64,000 nt of DNA from Caenorhabditis elegans (taxonomy: Eukaryota; Nematoda; Chromadorea; Rhabditida; Rhabditidae): the NCBI RefSeq assembly GCF_000002985.6, contig NC_003280.10, positions 11,156,501 through 11,220,500 of the forward strand, given 5' to 3'. Numbering within the stretch: position 1 is the stretch's first letter; each line of letters begins with the position of its first letter. Shown piece by piece: positions 1-11,823 of this stretch. The notes beneath the pieces are model-generated. The model did not search any database. It had not been told where the DNA came from and worked only from the letters and a program-made list of their open reading frames with translations. The position numbers were made by a program, and so were the translations under genes.

Positions 1-790
1 GATGGTATTTGTGGAGCTATTAAATATGTGCACAATGAGTCAGAAGAGAATTCTCGAGAATTCCATATAGTTGTTGCGGAAAACGTTATACGTATGGATT
101 TTATTAATATTATTAACGGAAAAAGAAATAAAAAAGACAGAGGGGATCTCTAGTATTTACACACACAGTACCATATGAGGTGTTTGACAGACGATAAGGG
201 AAGGGGAATTCGGAAAGCTACGCGTTATGGAGAATGGCTGAGAAAGAGAGGGGGAAAAGGGTAGCAGTAACTTTTTAGAGAACTTTAAATATATTAGCAG
301 AAGATTTTTGGAAAATTGTCAAAAATTTTGTGAAGAAAAAATCATTAGAAGTCAATTTTTAAGACACCAAGAACGTAAAATTTTTGAGTTAAAATAATTT
401 TTAATTTTTCTAGAAAGTTACTGGTACAACTATGAGGCACCGGGCTACAAAAAAAAGAAGATCTAAAACCGAAAAATATGTACAAAAGTTCAAAGAGAAC
501 AAAGCCTTCAATGTAGGCACATAAATGCCTGCCTGGGCGCCTATAAGAAATTCATGGTTTGCACCAAAGGCTACCTATGCCTACTTTTATCGAGGTTACG
601 CCTGGCTCGTAGGCAGGCAGGCAGGCAGGCATTTTTGGGCCTGCTCAGAGCGACTGAATAGCACTGAGAAAACTGAATAACCTGCACGGTTGAATATCCA
701 GGATTAAAAAATAGATTCTCACCCGCACAGTTTCCTATATTTCTACACAACAAAAATTTTAGAAAAAAAAACGTTAAAAACCAAAACTCC
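1..790. other. Intergenic DNA, no gene seen
   Basis: No spliced or unspliced coding region with convincing signals was found here. The stretch is AT-rich and contains the TGCC/GGCA inverted repeat listed separately. It includes the 3' flank of the minus-strand patched-related gene, whose stop codon is at 791-793. Confidence 0.5.
524..636. repeat. Degenerate TGCC / GGCA inverted repeat
   Basis: A left block of tgcctgcc-type repeats (about 524-536) faces a right block of ggcaggcaggcaggcaggca (about 613-633), so the two can fold back. Similar TGCC/GGCA clusters recur at 4575-4650, 24100-24120, 36895-36930, 40310-40460, 43470-43640, 46090-46125 and 47040-47090, so this is a dispersed low-complexity family. 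Confidence 0.6.
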
Positions 791-3700
791 TCACTTTTCG
801 TCTTCCACGAGAGATACAAGTGGTTGAGTACTTGGCGTGTAACTGGGAAGTGAGTGTTTTTGAGCATTTAGAGGAATGAAATAAAGAACAACTGGCAGGA
901 AAAAGAGACCGTGTAGAAGCCCGAAACTGGTTACCAGGGTTACGGTTTTTGCAAACGATTGGATCATATAAACGGGTACGACGAACAATGGGGCCATGCA
1001 GAGTAATGTTGTCAGGGATGCCTGGAAGTCAAATATTCAAAACTATGTCTCAAATGCCTATTCCTACCTCTACAACGGGCCTTCCAACAGCTTGTAGGAC
1101 ACTTGTTATCACTTCATGCTTGGATCCTAGGTGTTGCTCCCTTGCACAATAATAATGATAACAGACATGAGCACTATAATCGACAGAGAATCCAATCGCC
1201 ATTATCACATCAATCATTGTTACAGGATCCAAGTTTTGACCCCAAATAGAGAGGAAACCGATTAGGCCTGCAAAATTAAATTTAAAAAATGCAAAAAGAT
1301 AAGCCCAATGCGGGGCTCGAACCCGCGACAACCAGATTAAGAGTCTGGTGCTCTACCGACTGAGCTAACCGGGCAGCGCTTCACATAGAAAAATGAGGGT
1401 TTATGTAGCCGTGGTCTCTCGCTGTCTTACAACTATTTTTCTGCGTCTCTACTGCAGCGGTGTCTCTCGTACCCAGCGCCCTTGACTTACAGAAGGAAAT
1501 AGAAACAGTGGCTACAGAGGCAATGGTTGGCGCCACAAACGAAGGCATTATAACGAAGCAAGCAATGGTCATACAGGTGAATGTAATTGCCAGGGATTTG
1601 ACGAGCTCGCCCTGAAAATCGAATTTAAAAACTCAAAGTTGATTCTTTAAATAGTTCCATACTTTAACAGTAATAATCAAATCATAAATCGTTCCATCAT
1701 AATCGAAAAGTGTGATGTTATAGTCTGAATAATCCACAAGAATCTGCCGCGTTTTTTCCACATTAACAGCTCGTTCCGCCCACTTTTCCCGACCCTGGCA
1801 CACAACCACAAAGTTAATCATATCTATGATTGTGTCGTTTCTGCAAAATACCAAATTTTAAACAATAAAGCTAGAATTTGGAGCAAGAAACGTTCCGGGA
1901 TAGAGCGAGGAGACACAGAGAAGCTAGAGTGTCTGCTTCTCTGCGCTCTCTCACACTCAACCTTCAAACGTGTATATCTCATCAACGAGAGTAGCAATCA
2001 AAAAGCGGTCAACTACAAAAATGTAGGAATTTTTTTGTAGATTATTTTGGTAGTTGATAATTTTTTGATTACTAGCTTGGTTGCTGAGATATTCGGTATT
2101 TACTCTAGCAAAAGAGTTAATCCAAATAAAATACTTACCCCTCCTTATGATATTTGATAGTCCCCACATCGGCCATTCCTCTTCCTTTCAAAAACTTTTC
2201 CAAATGGTTATAACTCTTGTCGGTGATATTGGAATAGTTCAAGAATTGAACGTAATCTCTATACATATTATGACTTCCAACATCTCCATAACATTCCTCT
2301 CGAAACTCCAGCTTGTGAAGCATTTCGTTAAAGTTCGCAACATCGGTATCATTCTTGAGATCAGGGACGCTTGATAGGAAATTTAGTGGCGAGTACTGAA
2401 AGATTGCATCTTTTTGTTTGGGGGAAGCATAGGAATATCACGTGATCAGTTTTTTGTAAGATTTTGCGAATATTTTCGAAATTCTAAACGTTCAAATCAA
2501 CTGCCAAAATTGTCAATCTATTGCAAAATCGTGTTTTTCAAGCATTTGTTTTTCAAATATAATTAAAAACTCATATTTAAAAACACCAACCTCTACTTGA
2601 ATAGATGTAAAACTTGCGAGCGAATCCACAAGCTTCGAATCCGATGGGAAAGTCTTTGATGGATCAAATGTTTTCTCCATTTTAGCAACTCCGAAATACG
2701 ACGCAGTGAAAATCGAAAAATATAGAATAATTACGAGGACACGACCGGGTACAGAAAGAAGCAAGTTCGTGAAGCATTTCCAGTTGATTCGGGAATATTT
2801 TCCCGTAGAAGTTTCACTTCGTTTCTCGGTTTTCTCATTCGCAAATTCTTCGTTTTCAATAGCGATAATCTCTGGCTTTTTCTTATAGAAAAGTACCATA
2901 CATGGGACAAATATCAAAAACTCGAGGAGAAAATCCAACACAATTGCGAGAGCAGTTCCAAGACAAAATGAGCTCATTTGAGGAGTCGGTGCCAGGAATC
3001 CAACTCCAAATGCCATTGTATTAGTCAATGAAGTTATTGCCATTGACGGAGAAATTTCCCGAATCACTCGAGCCAATTGATTTTCAGCTTGTTTCGCAGA
3101 TTTATCTTTACCTTCTTCACGACGCCAACAATTAAGGAGAAGGAATGCATCATCAACTCCAATTCCAAGAATCAGGAATGGAGTAATGCACATAATGGAA
3201 TTGAATGGATGTCCAACCCATCCAAGAATTGCAAAACATGCACCGGTAGCTGCTAGTGGCGATCCAATGGCTCCAGCAATCAACATACATTTTGAGAAAA
3301 TAGTGAGCTCTGTGAATGTGCATGCCATAAATGCCACCATCAGACATCCACCAATGAAAAATAGTTTTACAGTAGTCAAGGTTCCACGTAGCATTTCAGA
3401 GTTGGCAACTTGATCGCCAAACATTTCAAAATCGAATTGCAAATTGTTGGGTCGTTCGGCAGATTTTTTGAAGATCCCGAGTTGTACGGCTTGAAGTTTT
3501 TGTTTCTGTTCGAAAGTTTCCGCCTTGCTCATGTACCAGAGAGCAACGAATTTTGCAGTTTTGATTGGGCCAGCCTGGAAATTATTTATCAGATTTTTGT
3601 AAACATTTGATGAAATTGTTTTGATCTTAACATACATTGACTTTGATTCCTACTCTAATGATTTATTAAACTTGACTATTTATTTGAAATAAGTCATATT

Positions 3701-5831
3701 TGCCAGAATTACAGTACTCTTTAAAGGAGCACACACTTGTTGTGTCTAGACCGAGTATCGTATTTTTGGCGCGAAAATTGCAAAATTTTCATCTCTCCCT
3801 TGTAATTTCAACTTTTCCAAAAACACCTTAAAACATCAAGAATTGAATCAAAATTTCTAATTTGGTAATTTGCAAGTTAATTTTAAAAATTCACAGCTTC
3901 CCAGTCTAGATTGTTCTTTTTGATGAGTTCCTCTCCCTCTTTTCACATGATTGCCTCACCTTTGATGCCTGACCATTGTTGACTCCAAAAAACTGATTTC
4001 CAAGGTAAAATGGATGTCCAAAAGCTTCTGCCAGAGGATACGATAGATTGACCCCAGGCATCCATTCGATTGCAAGTAGTTTCTAAACCAGTTAATCTTT
4101 GCATTCAATGTCATCATGAAACCCCTCGAATAGAAAAAAAAATATAAAAGTACAATCTCCTCTTTGCTACAGTACCCACCCGATAATAGTTGAAGACATA
4201 ATTGATATCTTCTGATGAGAGATCTTTGAACCGGATTGTCTCTTGCTTGTATTGTGTTGTATAGTTCCATACAAATTGATGAAGTTGGTCTATTTCGTTT
4301 AGTAGTTTCAGATTTATATGCAGGTCTGTATCAGTCGTCTTGTTTCGTGCCAGAACTCCCCAGATTTCGAGGCCGCCGACTGAGATGTTGTAGAAGTTGG
4401 AAAACTTCTGAAATAAAAATTTATAGATTTTTTGATTATGATTTTATCCCTTTTAATTATTAAAAAATTTATCGAGTCTTTCAATATTCAAAACTTTGAA
4501 TTTTTGCATTTCAAATGTTGCTAAAAAGCGAGTGCCAAAACAGGGTTACATGATAGGTATTCGGGCACGCCTTTATGCCTGCCTGCCTGCCTACATGACT
4601 GTATAGGGCATTTTTGAGGCCACCTTGACGGCAGGCAGACAGGCAGAACATGTTTTATCTAGTTCAGAAGTCTGAAAGTTCCACATTTTAGCGATTGGCC
4701 AACACATTTTTTTCGATAATTTGTGTGAAACTTTTTGGAAAAAGAAGAATAAAAGCAAAAGCTATTTTCAGATATCCTCTTTTTGAATTTAAAAAAACTT
4801 TAAAAAAATATATAAAAACTAATTTTTTCTATATTTTGTTCACCAAATTTCATTGAAAATTTTCAAAAAAGGGGATTTGTTGAAGTTTCTGCTCACCCAT
4901 AGTTCTAGCTAGAGCTAGAGCCTAAAAATTAAAAAAATTTTGAATTTTGAAGATTTCAAAACCAACCCAAAATTTGAATTTTACCCTCTTTGCCAATTTA
5001 TAAATAACTACCGTTTCTGTTTTTTGATTTTTGATATTTTTGCAACCAAAAAATCAACAAGGCCAACACCAAAAACTTTTGTTTTCTTCTCAAATGAACT
5101 TTTCACACAATTCGCTTTGCAAGTGATTTGGCAGAGAACAAATAAACGAACTTCAAGGTTAGGAACATTTGAGAAATTCGTTAAATTTCTAATTCAAACA
5201 CAAATAGATTTGTTTCTTGTTTGGTGATACTTTTTTCGGGGAACTCCAATTGTAACCTTACCGTAAGTTCCTCAACTGCGTGACCATGCTTGTTCGCGAA
5301 TCCTCTTCGTATATCACATTCGATTTCCAGCGGATATATCACAAAGTAGCTGTAATGAAGGAACAAGTGAAAGGATGGAATTTCACTTGATTAATATGTT
5401 GTTTGACTGATAAATCTAATAGCATGTGATTTTTGTTCACTGGTTGCAATCTCGTCACGTTACTGGATTTTACGTGCATAAAAAAAACTACGTGCATAAT
5501 GTTCCTTTATGTTTTGATTGTTAAACTCTTTTTGGTACAAATAAAGACAACAGAGATATGGGCTATATCAAAGTTAGAGGCTCCAAAAGTACTAGGGAAA
5601 ATACAGTAGATTTGATAGATTTGTCGGGAGATTTAAGGTTCTAAGAAAATTTGTTAGAAGTTTTTTAAGCAAGAAAAGAACTCACCTGAGCAATGGAATG
5701 AGCACACAAAATACTGAAAATAGAACACAGCGTGGATGGTTGCCCAAGTAGTATGAGATCCAGTTCATCTGAATTTGTCGTTGTTGCCGAAGCATTTCAG
5801 ACGGATGATAGGGTAATAATAGAGATCTCAT
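791..5831 (-). CDS. Patched-related (PTR) RND-family transmembrane protein, 10 exons, 851 aa
   Basis: Exons, in coding order: 5686-5831, 5262-5349, 4180-4407, 3960-4082, 2591-3574, 2139-2395, 1663-1840, 1491-1611, 1068-1267, 791-1021. All phases agree, giving 852 codons including the stop. The start is the ATG at 5831, followed within about 35 residues by a first membrane segment (HPRCVLFSVFCVLIPLL). Exon 5 holds a sterol-sensing-like domain of several helices with the RND motif GVDDAFLLL (Asp336-Asp337). The second half repeats the pattern, with GFSVDYSAH in exon 9 and a last hydrophobic pair in exon 10. PTR proteins are nematode-expanded Patched/Dispatched relatives tied to moulting and lipid or sterol handling; their transported substrates are largely unknown. 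The length suits the family. A 10-codon upstream ORF (5841-5873) could lie in the leader. The member cannot be named from sequence alone. Confidence 0.9.
1303..1374 (-). tRNA. tRNA-Lys (anticodon CTT)
   Basis: On the minus strand the 72-nt segment starts GCCCGGT and ends ATTGGGC, a 7-bp acceptor stem with two G-T pairs. It has an A box (TTAGCTCAGTCGG), an anticodon stem closing the loop ACTCTTAAT with anticodon CTT, and a T arm with GGTTCGAGCCC. It lies in the PTR intron between 1267 and 1491, on the host strand, and looks intact. A pol III promoter is internal. An intact fold and position argue for a functional gene; a decayed copy is less likely. Confidence 0.93.
1974..2096. repeat. Imperfect foldback element in a PTR intron
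   Basis: The left arm starting atatctcatcaacgagagta pairs with a right arm whose reverse complement starts atatctcagcaaccaagcta; both contain aatcaaaaa and tcaacta(c)caaaat. The loop is about 30 nt. It sits in the intron between 1840 and 2139. The sequence resembles foldbacks at 27662-27810 and 44675-44820, suggesting one small MITE-like family. Confidence 0.6.
4575..4650. repeat. TGCC / GGCA inverted repeat in a PTR intron
   Basis: tgcctgcctgcctgcctac is followed about 35 bp later by ggcaggcagacaggcag, forming a loose hairpin. It lies in the long PTR intron 4408-5261, which otherwise shows no coding signal. Confidence 0.55.
5486..5526. repeat. 41-bp perfect inverted repeat, left copy
   Basis: This 41-bp segment (aactacgtgcataatgttcc at its start) recurs exactly as its reverse complement at 8039-8079. 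The left copy lies in the first PTR intron and the right copy lies upstream of the gene. The interval between them is 2.5 kb and includes the PTR first exon and start codon. Confidence 0.8.
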
Positions 5832-8800
5832 GTCTTCAACTCAAACCGTTTCTCGCTCGGTAAATGCCTTCATCTTGGTTTTTCGACACGGTTCAGCGGG
5901 GGGCCAAACCGGGGCGGTCCATACTCGCCCCCTTTTTTTCAAAAATCTTGCGCGTTTTGATAGTGCAAATCGATCATTTATGGGTGGGATGGCGGCGCCC
6001 ACGGGGGGAAAGAAGAGGGTAGGAGTAGGGGGAGATAAAGAGATAAAGAAGTGCGAAGAAGTTACACAACAAAACAACAAACAAGAGAAAAATGAGAGAG
6101 TGAAAAAGAAATCAAGAAGATGATGATAATGGAGAGCGAAAGTTGGAACTGTTCTTTTTTTTTGTTAAAACTGCTAGAAACTGACAGGAATTGTGCTCGA
6201 AAAGTTATCGCAAAAAAAACTTAGATTTAGAATCGGTTGAAGCTTCATAATGTTTGGATTACAACTTTTTTTATTTGAAAAAATTGTTACCTAAGAAATC
6301 CGGGCGCCTGGTAGAGAACAGATCCGTAAACCCAGGGAAAAGGTTAAAAAAATTGTGCAAGAAAATAAATAAAAGGCAAAAGAAATCGACGTTCGATACT
6401 TTTGAAAGAAGTTTGCGTGAGAAATTACTTGATTTTTATTGAACGGTTTTTTGACAACCCATATCTTGATTTGTAACCACGAGCCGTCAAAGAGAAGAAC
6501 TTTTGTGCCATGAAAAATTTTTCATCAATTTTTAAAATCTCTGTAACATTGGAGCGGCAATATCTAACGGAAAACTGTCAATTAACAAAATGTTCACAAA
6601 AATTTGGTACACCTTTTAAGCTCCGTAATTTTAAAATTGAGCAAACTTTAAAAAAATTGTAGCTCTTTGACTGTCGCATGGGTTGCAAAAATTCTTGCTT
6701 TCCATCTTTGGAATGGTGTTAGCTTAAACGGTTTGAATAATGATTTTTTGTTTTACTTCTCTTACCTACTACTACTATTTTCCACAACTACCTAAGAATC
6801 TAAGAACAATCTCTAAGTTACAAATAAAAAAGATCAACAATCAAAATCTCATTACCTGAAACCTAGACACCTCTATCGTAAAACCTAAAAACCATAAAAC
6901 AACAGTTTTCCTCGCCGTCAAGAATAAACAATTCTGACCAAAATGATCAAGTGACGTGACTACTTTCATTCCGCATCCATCAAATTTCGTAGTCAGTTAA
7001 GAATATATCACAATGTTTTCTTTCCTTCCCTAATTCTCCAACTTTGTTGTTCTGAACTTTAAAGGATGATCAAGTAAGAGGTTGGTCAAGAGAGTTATTT
7101 AATCTTTTGGGGGTTTCTTTTTTCGATGATTAATAGGTTATCTTAAATGTATTGATCGTGATCTTAGTCATTCAATTTTACTACCTAAGCGCCTACGCCT
7201 TCGCCTTCTGCATGAATCTACGAAAAATATTGTGTTCCAATCATAAAAACTAGATCTGAAAGCAAAAAATGAAAAAATGCAAAAAATAATTTCTTGTTTA
7301 TTTTCAAATTTTACCTGCACTTTTTTACTACTTTTTTCTCGTTTTTCTCAACAAAAATACAAATAAATTTCTTCCAAATTTTTTTCTGGACAACGTTACA
7401 GCGGCCGACATTAAACAGGCCTGAATATTGATTGAAAATTAATAAAATCTAGCCGGTTAAGTGTCGGCCACATCCTAAAAAAAACAACAAAACTGAAAAC
7501 ACTACGGGCCTGACATTTATAGAACTTTTCTATCTTGATAAGTAACTTGGTCGTTCTCTATTTTTGTTTTGATGGTGGGTGTCAAAATCAAAAATAAATG
7601 AGAATGATGGATGGGATTGTCACAGTGTGAGTAAATGGCTGATGTGAAGGACGGAGCTTTTTGAAACAAAATTTTTGAGGAAAAAATGAATTAAAGTGCG
7701 AAAAAGGTAAAACTGGCAACTGCAGTAGTTCCATCAATTGAAGGAAGATTAGTTTCACTTCTCACATGGTATCACAGATATCAATTTTGAAAAAAAACTT
7801 CTGTTCTCTTTTCGCTTAGAACTACAAAATATGAAATTTTTGTTTGATAAACTAACAATTTAATCAAAGACATTTTATATTTAGTTAAGGTTCGGGAAAG
7901 TTGAAAAAATTATGAGGCTGTGCAAATTTAAAGATAAACCTTTGCTTTTTCTGAAACTTCAGTTATAATTTTGTCCATTTTTTCAATTTTCCGTCTTAAA
8001 TACATTTATCTCAGTTGTCTTAAAATTTCCCAAAAATTGTTTAACAATCAAAACATAAAGGAACATTATGCACGTAGTTTGTCAGTTAACAACTTTTTGA
8101 TTAAATCAAAGAGAACCGAAATATAAAATTTCAATGTTGAGCAATGATTTTTATGTCACATTTTATTTCAAAAAAATTTGAAAAGTCATTGCGTTTCATT
8201 TTCTCAACTGCAAAAATATTACTGAAATTCTCAGACCTTCAACATTTGGTTTTTTTTCTAATATTATAGAAAATGTTATAGCTGAAAGTTAATATTGATA
8301 TTGACAAATCAAAGTATGCCTTTTCAACTTCATTCTATGTTTTGGTCGGTATATTTCACATGATCATCATAAGATAGGTGTGATGGAATAGGGGGACGGT
8401 TCCTTATTTTTGATAACTTTGATTGATATGCCCAGAAATTTGGTGGAACAAGGTTTCTTCCTATATTCCGAAAATATTTTGTTCATGGAGTTAAACCTTT
8501 TTATTGAAAAAAATTGGGGTTTAAAAAAATGTTTGCAAAATTTGGAAATTTGGAAATTCGGAAAAAAAAATTTCACTGAAACCTACATAAATCGGTTCTC
8601 GCAACGGAAACTTAGTGGCCCTAAATTAAAACTATTTTTAAAAAATATTTTCATTGAAAAAAATTAAGATCAAGTTAATTTAACACTGGATAATCCAATT
8701 TTTTTTTTCAGTGTATACCATTAAAACAAACTCAGTGAAAACCAATAATTTCAGTAAAACCCAACTCTAACAATTACTAAAGCTTAAAGGAACATGCCAC

Positions 8801-9480
8801 CCACTTTCTAGCGTGGTAGGACCATTTGAAACATCCAACTAGGAAATACGAAACCAATTTTTTATATCTACCAATTTTCAGACAAACAAAAACAAGAGCG
8901 AATAGTTTTTGACTATAAAGTAAGCGCGTATACAATACAAAACTATGAATATTCAGAGAAGAACGAAAGCGAGTGAAGTGGTCGGAGTGTGTCCATGGAA
9001 TGGGGCCACGTTTATACGGTGACGTGGCAATTTCAGATGGCAGATGCAATCGTGAAGACAATGAGAGTAGGAAGGTGTGTGTATGTATGTTTTGTACAAT
9101 CAAGAAGAAGAAGAAGAATGAGAGAACGGGCACCCCACTAACACTTGATGTTTTAACCGCCTTCCTCCAAAAAAAAAACATAACAATGCATCTCGATGGC
9201 TGGAATTACTGAAATTTTTTATCTGAAATTGATTAAATCTGATCTTTTCGAACTGAATTTTATCCATCTGAAATTTCCAAAAAGTTTTTAAACTTTTGTT
9301 AGACTTGGCAAGAATCGCTTTGGTTTCTCGAATACCAGTTAATCTTCTAAACCTTACTTCTTGACTTGTAACTACCACATGTATATCTTGATTTCCTAGT
9401 CTCTCTTTTCAAGTTCAGTTAAGTTTTTTATTTTTATTTTTGTAAATTGTCAATAATATTTTCTGAAAATCAAGTGTTAT
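5832..9480. other. Gene-poor intergenic region upstream of the PTR gene
   Basis: No convincing exon was found on either strand. The first few hundred bases should hold the PTR promoter. A short hairpin (ggccgacattaaa paired with ttaagtgtcggcc, 7401-7469) and the right copy of the 41-bp inverted repeat (8039-8079) are the only clear structures. A minus-strand open frame at 8777-9181 has low-complexity composition and no splice context. Confidence 0.5.
8039..8079. repeat. 41-bp perfect inverted repeat, right copy
   Basis: Exact reverse complement of 5486-5526. The match stops sharply on both sides, so it is not part of a longer visible duplication. Confidence 0.8.
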
Positions 9481-9489
9481 TTCAATTTC

Positions 9490-10405
9490 CTCTTTGTTGA
9501 CTCTCGTTGGTACACACGTAGAGTCCTACAGGCCTGTAACATTTCCTTCACCTCCTACCACAATCGACTTAAAATTCTAAACCTATGTTCAATCAAGCAT
9601 CGCCGGCTCAAATCCCAACTCATGCTTTTATATAATTTTATCTGTGAATCTTCCTTTCTTCCTAATAAGGACTCTCATTTCAAACTATCCACTTCATCTC
9701 GCCGTTCTATGCGATTGTCCTGCACTTCCCCTTCCTCTAATGATTTCTTTGTCAAAACTATTCCCGTTTGGAATGCGATCACTACTAATTGTAACTCTTT
9801 CCTCTCTCCAATTTCCTTTGAACAACTTCTCGACAATTCTATTAATAGACTTTAAATTATCCATCTCATGATTATTCTTCCCACCCGGTGCTTTCTTTGT
9901 ATTATACCGAGTCATATTTTTGCTTTCCCTCCCACACACTCGAGTATGTTGCCCCCTCTCTTCTCTTTTATTTTATTCTTTTTTTTATTTTAGGTACGGC
10001 TCTTGCGGGCCAGCCTAAATTATATATTTATTGACTTTTCATTTTCTTTTCTTGATTCAAGTGTTGAAGGAGAGACGCAGAGTCTACACGGCTCAGCGCC
10101 CTCTCCTCTATTTCTCCGCCTCTCGGCTCGCTGCCTTGAAGGAAAGGGGAGACCGGCAGTCAGGAGTGGGGGCATGGCTGGAGCCACCGCTCCTGCACTC
10201 TCCTTTTATCTATATTTATTCTCTATCTTATATTTATACTTTTATATATAAACTTATATTTAATCACTCATAGTCAGTTAGTCTTTATTAGATCCGGGTC
10301 CAGGTTGCATCTCTAGGGATGCGAGACATTTGATAAAGCATATGGTCCCAAAGGAAGGAACGGGCCCACCCCTTCCACACAAGTCAATAAACAAACAAAC
10401 AAATA
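9490..10405 (+). mobile_element. 5'-truncated non-LTR retrotransposon (LINE) remnant
   Basis: The plus frame from about 9490 to 9855 reads like the C-terminus of a LINE ORF2. It carries RWYTRRVLQACNIS, then NRLKILNLCSIKHRR, then FFVKTIPVWNAI and a terminal SFEQLLDNSINRL before the stop. In CR1/RTE/Jockey-type elements, the region after the reverse transcriptase shows the same order: a QRRF-like basic stretch, RLK.LNL..L..RR, a V.(L/I)WN motif and a final F...LD. A GC-richer 3' UTR follows and the element appears to end in (aaac)n near 10382-10405. The endonuclease and reverse transcriptase are absent, so it is a dead 5'-truncated insertion. The left edge is uncertain. Confidence 0.72.
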
Positions 10406-10429
10406 GGAAAAAAATATATGCCTTAAATT

Positions 10430-11500
10430 TGAAATTCCCCCTTTCGCGATATATGCATTACGCATACATAATGTACACATCGCGAAAATGGTCGCATTTT
10501 GTTCGCGATGTATACTATGTGTGCGTTTGCGCTTCGCTGATGTATGATTTATGCCTCAAAAGACACAATGTATACCCCGCGATTTAACTGTGATAGTCCA
10601 ATAGACCATGTTGTGACTTGGGCTAGAAACAGACCAAACCTACGTAAAACTCAGAAAACAACTTTAAACTAAATAATTAAGACTTCAGGGAAGCTTTCCA
10701 AAAATTTATCGAGAGACAAGAGCTCAGACTAAGGCGTACTATTTTTCTTTTCAGCAGACCGAGGCCCTCCAAAGGTGTCCTAAGTAAGTCATCACAACTC
10801 TTGCTGGTGATGGAAGTGGGAGCGAGGTGATTGAGCGCCGCGGCCGACACTACGCGGGTTCGCAGGCGTGCCTAGGTTGTGTGTAGGGTTGCCCCGCCCA
10901 CAAGATTGCAGCGATCCATTGTTTTTTGAAGCTTGTGGAGAGACCAATGGGTGGATAGAACTAGCAGAGAGCAATGCTCGAAACAAAGAAAAAAAATAAA
11001 ATTTGTTTGAAAATCGACGAAAATTAATAGGCTTTAGTTTTCCAGATGCTGGACCTGAAGCGGAGAAGGCAGTAAGAATGAACATGTGCAGCCAAGGATA
11101 ACGAAAAGGAACAGTTAAGTTGTATATGATACATTATAATATTCTTTGTTCCATTATGAATAAACCATTGATGAATAAATTTTGATATAAAAACAAATTT
11201 TATTATATTTTTTACAGAAAAACAAGAAAAATTAAACAAGATTTGCCCAGTTTCGACCATTCCCACTAGACTAGGACTTAACACAAATTAATTTTACGGA
11301 GAGAGGGCATGGTCTCATCAGTAGTGACTCTCTCTCCCGGATGTTTCGCATTGATTCGTAGATTTCCCAATGTTATTCATGTATGTTTGATTCTTACCGA
11401 CACAAAATTGCCTGAATCAACAGAAAAACACGAGATAAAGGGCCAAAATCTGCACTAAAGATCATTAACTTTATAAGATCTGTCTTCCACCTGCGGTTTC
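10430..11500. other. Intergenic DNA with CpG-rich blocks
   Basis: A cluster of tcgcgat/atcgcga words lies at 10440-10590, and a strongly GC-rich island at about 10800-10910 (gagcgccgcggccgacacta, gttgccccgcccac) stands out from the AT-rich surroundings. A 29-nt exon-like unit, flanked by ttttcag and gtaagt, occurs at about 10755-10783. No reading frame links these parts, and I cannot assign a function. They could be further retrotransposon debris or a promoter. Confidence 0.35.
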
Positions 11501-11520
11501 AATGGAAAGTTGGCAAAATT

Positions 11521-11704
11521 ATTGTCAAAATTTGTAAACTGACATGTGGAACGTGGCTTATTTTTTATTTAAGCTCCTCCCATTTTTTAAAATAAACTAA
11601 CAAATGAAAATTTCAACCAAAGGTGAGGAATGGGAGGAAATTTAATAAAAAACAAAATAAAAAATAAGCCACGTTTTACATGTCCGTGTATAAATTTTGA
11701 CAAT
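11521..11704. repeat. Foldback (palindromic) element, about 184 bp
   Basis: The left arm attgtcaaaatttgtaaact, followed by acgtggcttattttttattt, matches the reverse complement of the right arm (attgtcaaaatttatacacg, then acgtggcttattttttattt). The arms are about 65-75 bp with a short AT-rich loop. No coding capacity is seen, which is typical of nematode MITE-like palindromes. Confidence 0.75.
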
Positions 11705-11823
11705 GACAGTTTAGGGTTTCTTTCGGATTTTATCCCGCGAAAAAAATTTTGTGGGAATTTTTGAGAAGGATCCTTATGAAATTCAATTGTTTTGTAAGAA
11801 GAACTTATTCCAGATAACGATTT

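Noticed and set aside
5830..6123. 97-codon plus-strand frame over the PTR start region
   Set aside because: It is antisense to the PTR first exon and leader and has strongly biased composition. The PTR exon on the other strand is well supported.
8777..9181. 134-codon minus-strand open frame
   Set aside because: It is rich in Phe, Ser and His from low-complexity DNA. It has no recognisable domain and no acceptor before the start.
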